Source of the DNA: Ananas comosus
Taxonomy: Eukaryota; Streptophyta; Magnoliopsida; Poales; Bromeliaceae
DNA length: 64,000 bases
NCBI RefSeq assembly: GCF_001540865.1
Contig: NC_033626.1
Coordinates: 14,451,422-14,515,421, forward strand
Reading direction: 5' to 3'
The notes under the pieces are model-generated. The model did no database searches and was not told where the DNA came from. It saw nothing but the letters and a program-made list of their open reading frames with translations. Shown here piece after piece: positions 36,221-50,000 of the stretch; position 1 is the first letter of the stretch; every line of letters begins with the position of its first letter. The position numbers and the translations under genes are program-made.

Positions 36221-36235
36221 ATTTCTCACGCCGGT

Positions 36236-36560
36236 CGCTAGCACTCACATACTACTCAACCAACACCCCTCTCCAACCAACCCCAGTAGACGCCGCTTCC
36301 CACCATATACCTAAAGCCATCATTAATTTCAACCAATGCCACGCGAAATCTAAACAAAACTTTCGCCACGCCCCCGGTTGGCCCACCCCCCCGGCACCCA
36401 CCGCCCGCCCCCCTACCCGCCAGCCAATCAATAGACCTTCCCCCATCCCCCGATGAATCCCAACATCCCACTCCCCCAGCAGACCCCACCATAGTTCCCC
36501 ATACCCCCCCTCCATCACCCCCCGGCCCCTACTACCCCAATACGACAATATTATGATCCA
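36236..36560. other. C-rich, G-poor strand-asymmetric tract
   Basis: On the + strand this stretch is dominated by C and A with little G. The 107-aa frame on the - strand is Gly/Trp-rich low complexity and is not believed to be a gene. Confidence 0.6.
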
Positions 36561-36775
36561 TACTATACCTACCACTAATATATCAAATACTTATATTATA
36601 TATTAATTATATTATAAATATATATATACATACATATATATATTACTATATTAACATATAATATACTATATCACATGACATATCTAATATATTTATATAT
36701 AATCAATAATTATATACATATAACTATAATAGTACCTAATATTATATATACATACATATATATATATATATGTAT

Positions 36776-37319
36776 TCTAATGCTACTATCCTATTAATAG
36801 AATAGGAGCACTTATCCTATCAAGTTGTTCTTTATGATCGAGATTCCGAATCGATGATCAGAGCTGTTGAAGTTGATCTAGAGTATTTGAAATATCTAGA
36901 AACTAAATTTCATAAATTTTGATAATGGTTTACATGGCGATCAAAGTGTCGTAAAATCGACAATTTTTTACGGCTTATATGAACCGTTTGCTTGTTTAAC
37001 GGTGTAGAGCAATCCAAATTGCTTGAATTTTTAATAGAAAATTTTTTATACTATTTAGATAATGTTTGATAACTCTAATTACAAACTGAGAAGTCTAATC
37101 TCTATTTTAAGAAGGTTATTCATTTATGACCGTTCATTTTTCAACTCTTAAGATGAACTTGATAATGATTTTTAAATAATACAAAATTTGGTTTCTAAAC
37201 ATTTCTAATTGTGTAGATCAACTTCAACGGTGCCGATTATCAATTTGAAGTTCCGATCATTCAAATCGATTTGATAGGACAAAGGTCCCAATCCTATTAA
37301 TAGGATAGTAGCCGGACCC

Positions 37320-37320
<1 letters not shown>
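36776..37320. mobile_element. Long-TIR MITE related to the one at 8455
   Basis: The left end TGCTACTATCCTATTAATAG and the inverted right end GGCTACTATCCTATTAATAG head long, diverged inverted arms (GTTGATCTA..., AAACTAAATTT...) like those of the 8455 element. TA runs flank both sides. No coding capacity. Confidence 0.85.
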
Positions 37321-37322
<2 letters not shown>

Positions 37323-37358
<36 letters not shown>

Positions 37359-37394
37359 GCATGCGCATATACATATATAGAGAGAGAGAGAGAG
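37323..37394. repeat. (TA)n and (GA)n microsatellites
   Basis: TA run to about 37354, then a short mixed stretch, then GA units. Confidence 0.9.
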
Positions 37395-37395
37395 T

Positions 37396-37868
37396 AGAGT
37401 TAGAGCCCAGAGCTTTTCGTACTCATAAGTTATTTTCAATAATGAAACTTTCAAATTAACGATCAACTCCATTAAATATGAGCTAAAGTATTTAAAATTT
37501 CTAAAAAATAAATTTTGTAATTTTTTAAAATTATAATAAAATCTATCAAGCTGGCATAAAATGAATGGTCAAAATTGAACAATGTTCTAAAAATAGATGA
37601 TCGGATCCTTCAATTTAAAATTATAATTATTGATCTTTATCTAGACAGTGAATAGAATTTTCTATAAAAAAATCAATATATTTCAATTCTTTTACACTGT
37701 TAAACTAATAGATATTTCATACCGGCCGTTAAAAATTATCAATTTTGTGATATTTTGATCGTAAGGTGAATAATGCCAAAAAATTATAAAATTAAATTTT
37801 TAAAAAATTTAAATGCTCTAGATAATGTATGGAATCATCGATTTGGAAGTGAAAGTTTTGAGGAGCCC
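37396..37868. mobile_element. Diverged long-TIR MITE
   Basis: The left part (GAGCCCAGAGCTTTTCGTAC ... AAACTTTCAAATT) and the right end read in reverse (GGGCTCCTCAAAACTTTCAC) match imperfectly, and the inner arms share the AAATTTTGTAATTTTT theme with neighbouring MITEs. No coding capacity. Confidence 0.65.
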
Positions 37869-38100
37869 AAGGATCTATCTAGATTGTATCTATCACCTAG
37901 AGGGGGGGGTGAATAGGTGAAAGGCCAAAAACCACAAATCTCGATGCAATAAAATAAATGCGGAAAATAAAAAGCACACCGAGATTTATGTGGGAAAACT
38001 CCAACTTGGAGAAAAACCCACGGGACCAACACGTGAAAAAACAATTCACTAAGAGAAAAGATTACAAGGTGATTACCGACTCCACGGACTCTACCNATTC
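37869..38100. repeat. Probable dispersed retroelement fragment
   Basis: The stretch containing CCTAGAGGGGGGGGTGAATA and GGAAAACTCCAACTTGGAGA resembles sequences scattered through plant genomes in LTR-type repeats. No coding domain is present and it is cut at the N at 38096. Assignment from memory only. Confidence 0.35.
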
Positions 38101-38159
38101 ACCATGAAACTCATTGAATGTATACAAATTCACTAAATCTTTGTATTGATAACGCTGTC

Positions 38160-38305
38160 TATCTTTAGCGTAGGTGGTCAATGACTTGATGATTAATAAA
38201 TTCGAGATTAATTTCAAAATCTATTTACTTCACATTTCCAACTAAATTTATTTATAAAAAATTAAATAAAGTTAGTAGTATATTAACTTCTCTCAAAAAA
38301 GATAA
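38160..38305 (+). repeat. Eroded SINE copy
   Basis: The 3' half (CACATTTCCAACTAAATTTA ... CTTCTCTCAAAAAA) matches the SINE at 45503; the promoter boxes are mostly lost. Confidence 0.6.
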
Positions 38306-38309
38306 TAAT

Positions 38310-40410
38310 AAAAAAAATTGACCATTCTTAATAACTTTAGCCATTTGCAAATCAGTTAAGAAGAAGAAGCAAGTATCAAAGGCAATGGTTTCTTTGCCTT
38401 TTAATTAAAGCTTGGTTATTTATACGACGGAAGAAAACCAAAAGAGTGCTATTTAATATTTGAAAGATTCATTACATGAGCAGTTAGTAATAATATATTT
38501 CATATAATATTAAGGACGTTCAACCATTATATTATAATTTATATCAGGAAGAATATATCTTCAATCTCTTTTTATACGAGTATTTTGCTATATGAATATG
38601 TCTTCTACTTGTTTTAATATAATTTGAGATTTAAAATTTAAAATTTTATTTTTAAAAAATATATATTTAAAATTTAAATTTTAAATATAAAATTTAAAAA
38701 TTTAAATTCAAATATAATAGGTAATATCATTATTTTTTTATCTATAACTATCCACTATTTTTTTTATTCTATCTAATATATCCAAACTTAACCCCGAACC
38801 AAACAAATCCTGAACTTATACATATTTTTGAAATAATTTTCTACTCAACCCGAACCAAACTAAGCCTAAGGATCGGTCATCTTCCATCATGGTTAGTGAT
38901 GTAGACATTTAAGTCACGCACTCTATGATTGATGTGCATATGTAGAGGCTTTGGACCACATCAAAATTTTCATGGAGTCTCGCCATTTGCCGACATATGA
39001 GGAGCAATGCCCTACTTTCTCTGCCTAGTTTAGAATAATATCACCTTATTCAGAGACAGATTAATAAACTAGTCATCCTAAAGTAGCATATCTTCTTAGT
39101 CAATAACAAATTAATTTATTAGTAAGAGAAGTATTAAAAAAAGAAAAGAAAAAGAAAAAGAAAAGCATGGTATCTTTTTGATATATACTTCTTATTCTTT
39201 TGGTGCATACCTGCCTCATGTCATATATGGTTTTTCATGATCATACACATAGGATCGAATGTCGAAATAAGTTATTTGATAATTACTTATTTGATATAAA
39301 TATTTTTTTGTTTTATCGAAAGGTAGGAGTATGATATTTTACGCATTATTGCTCATATATCTTATAATCATAATAGAAAAATTTTATACAAAATAAGATA
39401 TAACTGCAACAATCAAGACAGAAAAAAACTTCTCTTTTTTTTTAATACATATTTTTCAGATTCCTCAAATGCTGAGTTATAATCCCCTCATTATCATTAT
39501 CATCTATCAATAATGAGAAGAGAAGCTAATAAGATCAGTCCTCCGATACAAATACTCCATGGATGTAAGAAAAATTAATTCCATCCGGGATTAATGATGA
39601 TTTATTGACGTCGAAAGGGCTTAATTAGTAGTCTTTTTCGCTTAATTAATGGGAACGATGCAGCATAGACTCTGCGGATTTGTTTGGTCATAATCGGACG
39701 GAAAATTGATTGATGCACGCTCCAGATCAATTCTCGTGGCCTTGGAGAAAAACTCACCAAGGGAGATGGCACCGCGCAATGCGGCAATCAATGGCGCATG
39801 TGCAGGGGAAGTGATAGTGATAGATTTCATCTAATGGGCCGAGGATGATGATTTGTTATTCGACTCGAACCAAAAAGATTTATCAACAGGAAATTTTTGT
39901 GCTATTATCCATAATCTAGAATAATAATTAATTTATAATTTAAATTTATTATTATATAGTTATTATTATTATATTAATTAACTAATAATAAAGAATTTCA
40001 AATACTTACTGGTTCGTTTTTTCTAAACAAATATTTTCACCAACAAGGAAAACTATGGGTGCCAACTTTTACCTTTTATTTACCATAATACCATACGAGA
40101 AGAACCGGGCACGCAAAAGCCTCTTCTTCCACTTCGAGTCGGGGGCTCGGGGCTACACGACAAGCTCCTCTAACCGTCGCGCCAGACTTTTATGCCTCTA
40201 TCCTCTCTCGGAGCCCAAGCCCAAACAAACCCACCCCTCATTCACTCCCATCTGATGTTTCCGGCCGTACACCGCACGCCACATATCGCCGTATCGGACG
40301 GGCCAAAATTGACAATGCTGTGGTCCGACGGTCAATATTTCGTGCATCAAGTGGCGTCGGTGATTTGGATCCCACCGTCATCTCTTCGTAATAATAATTA
40401 TTTTATTTTA
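38310..40410. other. Intergenic DNA leading to the proton-pump-interactor promoter
   Basis: No supported gene. TGGGCC/GGGCC motifs occur near 39834 and 40299 in the last 600 bp. Confidence 0.45.
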
Positions 40411-40418
40411 TTTTATAA

Positions 40419-40427
40419 TATATATAA
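40419..40427 (+). promoter_or_regulatory. Candidate TATA box of the proton-pump-interactor gene
   Basis: TATATATAA lies about 660 bp upstream of the ATG. A second candidate (TTTAAATAG) is at about 40485. With the leader intron below, the leader would be some 450 nt. Confidence 0.4.
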
Positions 40428-40907
40428 GGCGTTACACTTGCACACTTACACGTAGACGCTGTTCCGTATGCGTTCGTTTCGAGCTTTAAATAGCTGCTCT
40501 TATCTCCTCCTATCTTTTTCCTTAAATGGTGATTAGCAAGCATTTAATAAAAACCCGAAATAAAACAGCGGAAATAATAATAGGAAATCGCGTTCGGGGG
40601 ATGATTCTTTGAACAATACCCTCTCTTGCTCCTCCGCATTTTCAAAATTTAGATCCGCAGGCCTCTCCCTTCCCGATTTGATAAATCTCTCCCTCTCGTC
40701 TCTCTCTCGATCCCAAATCCCTAAGATCAATCTTCGAGGGAGGAGGAGGAGGAGGAGTAGGAGGGGGGGGCGGACAGAGAGAGAGGATCGCAATCTCAGG
40801 TGCATTGGGCGCTCGTGATACGGACGACGCGGTTGGCGTGATCCGGGCGATCCGATCTGGAATTCGGGATCTCTGAGGCGGCGCCGCTGATCTTGTACCG
40901 CGGAAGG

Positions 40908-41042
40908 GTGAGTTCTCATTGGATCTCGAATTCGATGCCGTGTATTTGTGATTTTGGTGATGTTTTCGTGTTTTCGATCCGCGATTGGTTTAATTAAGGT
41001 TTCTGTATTTTTTTTTTTCTTTTTCCGGTTTCGCTCCGATTA
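40908..41042 (+). other. Predicted 5' UTR intron
   Basis: GTGAGT donor at 40908 and a T-rich tract followed by AG at 41041-41042, 39 bp before the ATG at 41082. Leader introns directly before the ATG are common in plant genes. Confidence 0.5.
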
Positions 41043-41081
41043 GTGGTAGGGTAGGGTTGTCGTTTGATCCTTGTGGGAGCA

Positions 41082-44000
41082 ATGACGGCGGAGGCTAGCG
41101 AGTATGGTGGCCCTTCGAAGGTGGAATTGGAGGCGGAGGAGGGGTTCAGTGCGGAGTCGGAGGAGAAGGATTTTAAGAAGGGCGACGGCATTGCGGCTAA
41201 GGAGAGGGCGGAGGACCCGATCGGGGGTTCTTTCATGATCGTCAATGGCGATTCGGCCATTGTGTCGGAGGAGGACCTTGATCGGGAGGGGACAGTGGAT
41301 CCGGGAAATGGTGATGCCATTGCCCTCCCCTGTGAAGGGAACGCAACTCCCGACATAAATGAGAAGGCCATTGTAGGGGAGGAGGAGGCTGCAGATCATG
41401 CCGTGGGCGAAGGGAAGGAGGAAGAGATGGAACCCCCTCCTAGACTGGACGAGGAATCTTGTAGTGAGAATCTTGGTCCTGACGTGAATGCTGAGACTCT
41501 TTTGACAAATTCTGAAAATAAGATTGATGCCTGTAATAAGGAACAAGAGGAAAAGCGACCAGCAACAGGCGCTCTTTTGGGGAATTCTGAAAACGAGGCC
41601 CATGCCTTTAATAAAGAAGATGAAGAAAAGAGACCAGAAACAGATGCTATAGAAGAAGAAAACAAGGAAGATCAATTCGAGAGTGCTGAAAACAGGGAAT
41701 TAAGCGAGGAGCAATGCGAGGATAAGGAAGCATTTGACAACAAGAATAAAGCGGAGGCCGATGAGGAGGAGGAGATGCTGGATAAAAAAGTCTGCTCGGA
41801 TGTTGCGGATGATCATAATAGCAAGGTGAGCACTGATGATGGTGTGGCCGATGTGAGGGTGGAGTCTGATTCAATCACAGGAGACGCCAAGGAAGCAGAT
41901 ACTATAGAAGAAGAAAGCAAGGAGGATCAATTCGAGAGCGCTGAAAACAGGGAATTAAACGAGGAGCAATGCGAGGATAAGGAAGTATTTGACAACGAGA
42001 ATAAAGAGGAGGCCAATGAGGAGGAGGAGATGCTGGATAAAAAAGTCTGCTCGGATGTTGCGGATGATCATAATAGCAAGGTAAGCACTGACGATGGTGT
42101 GGCTGATGTGATGGTGGAGTCTGATTCTTTGATTGAATCAGGAGACGCCAAGGAAGCAGATACTATAGAAGAAGAAAGCAAGGAAGATCAATTCAAGAGT
42201 GCTGAAAACAGGGAATTACGTGAGGAGCAATGCGAGGATAAGGAAGCATTTGACAATGAGAATAGAGAGGAGGCTAATGAGGAGGAGGAGATGCTGGATA
42301 AAAAAGTCTGCTCTGATGTTGCAAATGATCATAATAGCAAGGTAAACATTGACGATGGTGTGGCCGATGTGAGGGTGGAGTCTGATTCTTTGATTGAACC
42401 AGGAGACACCAAGGAGGCCGATTCTCAAGTTGCTGTTGAACTTGAAGCTAACCTAGGTAATGATGCATTAAAGGAGACCAGTGAGGAAGTGGAGTTTCTA
42501 TCAACTGTTAAAGAGATGGAAGAGTCTGGAGCTCTGGCTGCAGAGATCGGCCATCCTGTGGAACCGGACGCACTCACTGAAGCAGCAGATCACCCAGAAT
42601 CAGCTACACCTGATGTTGTTACTGGTGCCACAGTGGCCGATAAACAATCAGAAGAAGGAACTGCTTTGGTAGCAGAGGAACCTGGGCAAGTTTGTGAGGA
42701 GTCGGAGGAACATAAAGAGTCAGAATTCGTTGCTCATGTAGAAGAAAAACAGGGTTCGGAAACATTCAAAAACAAAGTAGAGGATCAGCCGGTTTCAAAT
42801 TCTGCTGTTGATGTTGAAAAGAGACCGGATCTTCTTGAGTTGAGCAGCCAAGCTCAGTTAGAATCAACTACTGAAGGAGAAGAAAAGAACTCTGAAAACA
42901 TGGTAACAAAGACCATGACACCGGAGTCTCATTACACTAGACAGGAGGAATCAAGGTCCTTAACTGTAGTTCATAATGTGAAACCAGATGAATGCTCTGC
43001 TGAGTCTGTGACTCTTCCTGAAGTTGAAGTTGAAAAACTTTTACCAACAAAAGATGGAAGCGAATCTCTTCACACAGCCATCTCTACTACCGTCACAAAT
43101 GAAGCTGAAAGTAGTAATGTTTTAAATACCGGTGAAGAAGTTACCAGTTGTGATGATAGCAATGCAAATGGCACTGTTGTTACTGGTCATTCAGAAAGTC
43201 TTGGCAGCTCCAAAGTGTCGCATAGCGATCAAGAGGAATTACTGATAGAAGTGTCCGACAATACTGACGACAAGCTAGTCCAAGAAGCTGCCTATGATGA
43301 CAAAGCTTCTTCAGAGAGTGCAACTCATCTTGTGTCTGCAGCTGATGGGCCTTTGCCATCGGGTCATGATTTGGATTCAGAAATTGTAGAAGAACCTGTC
43401 AAAAATGATACTGGAGGGGAGACATTGTACATTGGAAGCATGAAAACAGTCGTTTCTTTTGCTCATAATGATACTGCTCAGGAAAATAAAGTTTGTGGTA
43501 GCACCGTAGATACCAATAAGGATGCAGCTTTCCATCAGATTCCCAATTCAGAGATGCAGTCAAGTTCCGGAAATGTTATGCCGGAAACTGTAAAAGCTAC
43601 AGTAGGTTCTGTCGAAGGTGATGCGTCTATAAATAAGGAGAATGACGAAGAATCAGTGCAAGAAGAGGCTGAACCGGTTGAGGAATCACAGACCTCACGG
43701 GAGGATCCTAATGGCTGGGCTACAGAGGGAGGTAAGATCGACCTAGTGCCAAAAAGGCAAGCATGTTATATAATCAAAGTTCCCCGATTTATCAACGATG
43801 AGCTATGGACGCGTATACAAGAGGCTCAAATACAACTGGATGAGAAGACACAGAGCCGGGACTCCATTCGAGTTGCAATCCAAAAGAAGAAGGTGCTGAT
43901 GCTTTTACTAGCTCTATTCTTTTTTTTTTTTTCTGAATTGAGCGAAAAAAGTTTTTCTTCCTTTTCACTGATTTTAGAACTTTGCCTATATTTTAGATGG

Positions 44001-47000
44001 TTACTAATGAACTATGGGAGAAGTTAGAAGCTGCGAGAACGGATGAGAGAGCTGCAAGATCTGTTCAGAATGCTAAGCGACGAGAAATAAACAATCTTCA
44101 GTCAACGATGAGTAAACTAAAAAAGGCAACCTCTGTTGAGGATATTGATGAATTGGTAAGAGTTCTTTACTCTGCTTAGAGAGCAGTTTTCACTTAACGG
44201 TTTCATTTATTTTTATATCTTTCTTGATATATTAGATTCAATCAAAGGAGCAAAGTTTACAACATGAGACTATGACTCTGAAGCAAGAAAAGCTTCTCAT
44301 CCAGGAGATCAAAGAATTGAAAGCCCAACGGAAGCAGCTGTCATCAAGCATGGCCCCAAAAGCAGAATTAGATGAAGCATTTGACCACAAAGATCAGATT
44401 GTCGAACGCCTTGGGGTAGTTTTTACCTGCATTTTTCTAATTGTCTTCTGACATTGGTGATATTTCTCTCGGACTTTAAGTTTTCATGTTGTCTTTAGGT
44501 TTTGAGGAAAGAGTTAGAGTCCCTTGGAAGCGATGTTTCACGAGCTGAAACAAATACAAAGGCAGCTCAAAAGGATTATGACGATAAACAGCAAGAGCTA
44601 AAAGTGCTGCAAGAGCAATTCAAAGCTGCTGATGAGGTCCGTCAAAAGGCATATGGACATTGGCGTGATCTTAAAAATGAGTCAATTAGGAAGGTGCGTT
44701 TTCTCCTTATTTCTACTACTTTATTTCATTCAATTGGAAGTGCCTTTTCAATTCCTATTATGTCCTTTATTCAGAATCTTGAATGGAACCTTAGTCAGTT
44801 CCGCCACTTGTCATATTTCTGTATTTCCACTTGTCATATTTCTGTATTTATAATGTATCTTTCCCAAATTGGTATTTTATTAACATTCTGATGTATACTC
44901 AATATCTCTGTGTTTCTCGGGAGCCTTTTCTTTGGCATTTCTTTTTTGCTTTATTTACGATCTTAAACTCAATCCTTCTTTTCCTTAGCAAGAAACTAGA
45001 CTCTAAATTTGGATTTGTATAATTAATCATACTTTATTCATCTTTGATTGGTCATTTATGGTACTTGTGTGAGCATGATTGATATTTATTTAAGATTTTA
45101 TCATATACTAAAAAAAATGGAAAGTTCCAAGACTTGTAGTGTCTCTAACAACACAAAAAGTTTTTCTTTTTTCTTTTACATATTTTCTTATATGAACCAA
45201 AATTCCTGGAAGTACATCTTTTGCTTTTCCAGATGACTCAGTACAGTAATATTCCATGAGTCTCTGTCTCGTTGACTACTGGATTTGAAAAATGTGCTAG
45301 TTGAACCAAGTGATCTCAGTGTAAATACTTTGAAAAAAGTTGGCAATTTTGTAGGTTTGCTAGCAAAGTGTTCATTTTCTCGATTTTTGGGAGTAAGAGC
45401 CTATTCTGTGTCTTGTTGACGCATCTGTAGAGGACTGAATGTTGTTTGCACCGAGCAATTGAAAGAAGCCTAATAACTTTATCATTAAAATCCCACCAAC
45501 CTACCGACCGTCCTTAGAGCAAGTGGCAAAGGGTTTGGTGGTTGGTATCCAAGGTCCCAAGTTCGAATCCTAGTTGATTCACATTTCCAACTAAGTTTAT
45601 TTCTAAATGAAATAAACGAAGCGGGTAGCGTGCTACCTATCTCTCAAAAAAAAAAAAATCCCACCAACCTCTCTCCTATATGGTGGGTAGAAGCAGAAAA
45701 TCCAAATTGGATAGTCTACTTTTGGATCCCAAAAGCTTATTACTCTTGTCACAACACCTAGATGGTGTAGTCTTTGTTTGCCAAACACTTGGCTTCTGCT
45801 TCAAGTAGTAAAGCTTTCTGGTGGCAAACAGGCACAAAAACCATCTTGTAAATAGTAGTATTTTGTAGTTATGTGGAATGCAGTATTCTCAAGCCCCTAA
45901 TTTTATTGAATTATGAGCAACGTATTGGTGCTAGGTAACAACTTTTTAGGTGGCAAACTGGTTTTGGATCAGATAGTAGTAAGTCGGTGACTAGCTATTA
46001 ATAAACAGTAGTTTATAATGTTTGAGATATTATGAAGTTACAAAAAATATTGGTTGATCTAAAGTTGAAATTATGTTGATCATTTATTTGTAAGAAACCT
46101 TGATAAACATTGTTGTAAGTCTTACAAACTTCGATTAGGCTGTAATGTCTGTTTGGCACCCCTCTGCTTTTACTTTTCAGTTGTAGCAATCTTTTGTAGC
46201 GATTTGACAAATAAATAGATTTCAAAAGTTTCTGCCAAGGCGGGAAGATGAAATAAAATTCTGTAACTCCAACTTGAAGTTTTCTCCTTTTGCTTCAGAG
46301 ATAAGCTGTAGAGGGGAGAGCGTGCGCATCTCACTGACAATTTCTGATTGCTTTCCTAAGTTTTACGTTATCCTTGAACTTGGATTCAAGGATTTGACAT
46401 CTTGAACTCATGTTAGTGTTTTACTAGTACTTGTCTTCTGCTATTTTTGGGACTAATGAAAATGTTAATGTGGTTACCTTGCCATACGACACCTGTATCA
46501 ATTGGCCATCATATACAGCTCATGGCCATCCTCGGCGCTGTACGTTCTGTGATACTGTACCATCTGACACTCTAGATGATCAGCACGAATTATGTACAAA
46601 CCCTTTTATGTGTCGGCATGCAGCACGGCGTACATTTTCTCAGTGTGCCAACTAGCATGGCAACACTTACTGCCATGTATGAGATAGAAATGTTGAGTGT
46701 TGTCTGTTAAGTTTCAAGTGTCTTGGCCGGTGTGGCATTTATATTCATTGTTATCTTTTATTATTTGCATTATTGTAGTTCTGTTAAGGTTTTGTAACAT
46801 TCGAATATGCTGAGTGCGTCTATGAAGTAGCCAATTGGCAGTCATTATATACCTATGCTTCTGATGTTTGGTCAGTTGATTTACTTCATGCATTTTTCAG
46901 TGAAGTAAACTTCACATGCATAGCATAAGAAGCTTGTCATAGACAATGAATGAAGCTATTGGAGATACTATCTGTGAAATTCATCAGCCAACTATATTCA

Positions 47001-50000
47001 TTCAATGAATGAAGCTATTAGAGATACCATCTGTGAAATTAGTCACTTGATATGAGAGATGACATGAACTTCCGTAGCTTCATCGACTGTCACGTTATTT
47101 AATTGCAATGAGGACTCATTTGAATACGACGAAAAACAAATACTGATAAATAATAATTGCCGTAAGAAGAGGGTCTCAAGCGAAACTGCGATAAACAAAT
47201 AACTAAACATCAAATATTGTGTACTTATTTTCACGCAGTCCTACATAGATCTATACTACTACATGATAAGTAAATGTGTAATCTTTTATATATTAAATCT
47301 CACACATGATGGAAGTGTTTCCGTCATGAGTTGGGGGTGATGTTTGACAAGATGTGACGTGCACTCAGCATCAAGTTCCTGGAGCATTTGCATTATAGCT
47401 GAGTGGGGAGCCTAGTTTTTTTAAAATATGCATTAATGAATGACTAAGTGAGAATCGACTGCCTGACAATTAGGGGACTAGATCACATAATGAATAGAGA
47501 AAAAGCCTCTGACTAATGGGTTTTGTTTGAAGACTTTTACCTGATTTTACTTTGAGCATGGAGGTAATGTCGTTAATATCAATTTCAACATACAATCGAA
47601 ATTCACTTTCTGTTGTTATCTCTTCTACACCATTTCCTGCTATGATTGCTGCAATTCATTATCTACTCCAAATTGTCGTCATCATAGGTCATCAGTAGTT
47701 CATGGGCAGGTTGGTAGGTTCAGCAGAAGAAACAATGCGTTTATTTAAGTCGTCCGGATCATTTCCATCAAATGATCTCCATCAAATGTCACATAGGTCG
47801 TTGCCATCATAGGTCATCAGAAGTTTATGGGCAGCTTGGTCGTCATAAGTTCAGCAGAAGAAACAATGTGTTTATTTAAGTTGTCCTGATCATTTCCATC
47901 AAATGTCACGTAGGTCATCAAAAGGAAAGATTTGATACTCCTAGGTGCCGCCTTATTTGAAGACAAATAAATATTAGGAATAGTTAGAAATCAGATTATG
48001 GCCTTCAGCTGGATGGTGTGGTCTACATATTGACAGTATGCTCATTCATATTCTCTGCAGCTCTTCGACCACGTAGACAATGTACTATAAATTTACTAAC
48101 AAAATAGCTACTGTAAGGAAAAGGAGAACTATATTAGAATTTAGAAATCATGTATTATATCTTGAAGGTAAATAGCATAGCAATTTCGCTTATAAAAGTG
48201 AGCGCTTTCAAAGAAATAGAATCATCTATGATTAATGTAAGATTCTCCTACTTGAAGTCGATCATGTTTTTGATTGCCCTGATTGCCCTGGATTACTTTG
48301 TTCAACCTGATTGTTGTGGCATTCAATGATCTGTAATGGAAAGTAAAGTTAGATTTCAACAAGGGCAAACTTTAATAACCTTCCAAAGCCTGGAGATGCT
48401 AGATAAGTTTCACCTGTCATCCAATTATATCAGTAAGCTTCCTCTAATGGAATGACTTTCTACGGTAACTGTAAACTAGATGAAAACTATCAGCTCTACT
48501 TGCTAACGACGAAGACACATTAGTAGATAAGATAAGGATTAGGAATTTGGATGTACTATGCATAATTATTGGCTTACATCTTTTGTTTGAGAAGGATGAA
48601 AAATATGGAGTAAATGTAGTAAAAGAGATGACATCATCTGAGAATTAGAAATTTAGTCGCAATGATACTGGTCCATTGGCTACTAAGAGGATCGATAAGA
48701 GCATGGGATGCAGGAAGGAAGTATATTAAAGCCTAATTTGGAAATGCGTTGCCCAAACATACTTGCTTTAATGCTTGCGAGGGCTTCAAGAAACCAAAAA
48801 CAACTTTAGAGCTACCCTCATTCGGAAAGGGCTCGCTATAGAAACATATTTAATTAAAATCCAATGTTTAATATAACTCATTTATTGGAAGAGGTCCATT
48901 TTAATGGTTTATAGTCCTTCCATATCAAGAAACGAAATCTGTTTGTAGGAAAACTTTAACAGAAGGGTGCCACTCACCTGCCGGCATGAGAAGAGGCCCT
49001 TCCGATGGCCTCATTGAAAACAAGGTGTGTAAAGAACTTGCTCCAATTACAATGGTCATAATGTGAATTTTCGTAATGTCCATCTAGCGTTTCTGTGGCA
49101 GTAGGAATTGCTCAACGAATGGTATCATAGTAGACTGGAAGTTTTTAGCTCATCGCTTAATAAAGCTCTATGATGCAGACAAATATTATAAATGCCATTT
49201 ATTTCAGCATGGATGTATTTATTTTTATCCTGCAATTCTAAATTACTGAAAACTAAGATTGGATTTCTGAGCAGTTAACTCTTGTACACGGATAAAAATA
49301 AAAAGGTTCGATTGTATGTTGCATTGTCACATAATGATCACTGCTGTCTCGCATTCAGTTGAGTGCAACGAATTTCTTATCTAAAGAGCCTTCTATACAG
49401 ACTTTTATTACATAAAGTCCCAGCTTTCGCTTATCTTATGGGATACTCTTTTTTCTAATGGTAAGCAGCAAAAGTTTGAGCCCTGTGCCTCTGTATTTGC
49501 TTTTGTGCTTGTGAAATATAGACACGAATTATACGTTGTAATTCCTCGTACTTTGTGAGACATTCTTTGTATCTATCTTTCCTTATTTAACTTTGTCATG
49601 CTTAGATATTTTCATATGGTTTCAAAAGTTCGACTAGGATAAAATAATGTTCTTTGCTTTTTTGTATGATATCGTAGAACCTATCAACTGCTATTATTGT
49701 CTTTCATATGCTCTGCTGCCTCTGCAATAGTAATACAAACTGGGGGGAAGAAAAATTTAGCCATAGCGCTTGATCGTCTTATTAAGTCAAGTTTATCTAA
49801 TTGGTGCTGATGCTGAGTTTCTAGTCTTGAGATCATTTTTGCGATAGTGTCATGCTTTGTAATTTTATTAAGATGGTAAATACCTAGTATTCACATCCTG
49901 ATTGATTAGACTTATGCTCGTCTGATTCTTCATCTGTATGGCCATATTGTTCAGCTTCTGAGTGCATGACTAGTAGAAATGACTAGACTATTGTTTTGAT

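Noticed and set aside
36252..36575. 107-aa Gly/Trp-rich frame on the - strand
   Set aside because: Product of a C-rich biased tract; no conserved motif, start context or promoter.
45536..45560. tRNA gene suggested by GTTCGAATCC
   Set aside because: No cloverleaf could be drawn; the motif is the B box of a SINE with a tail and target duplications.
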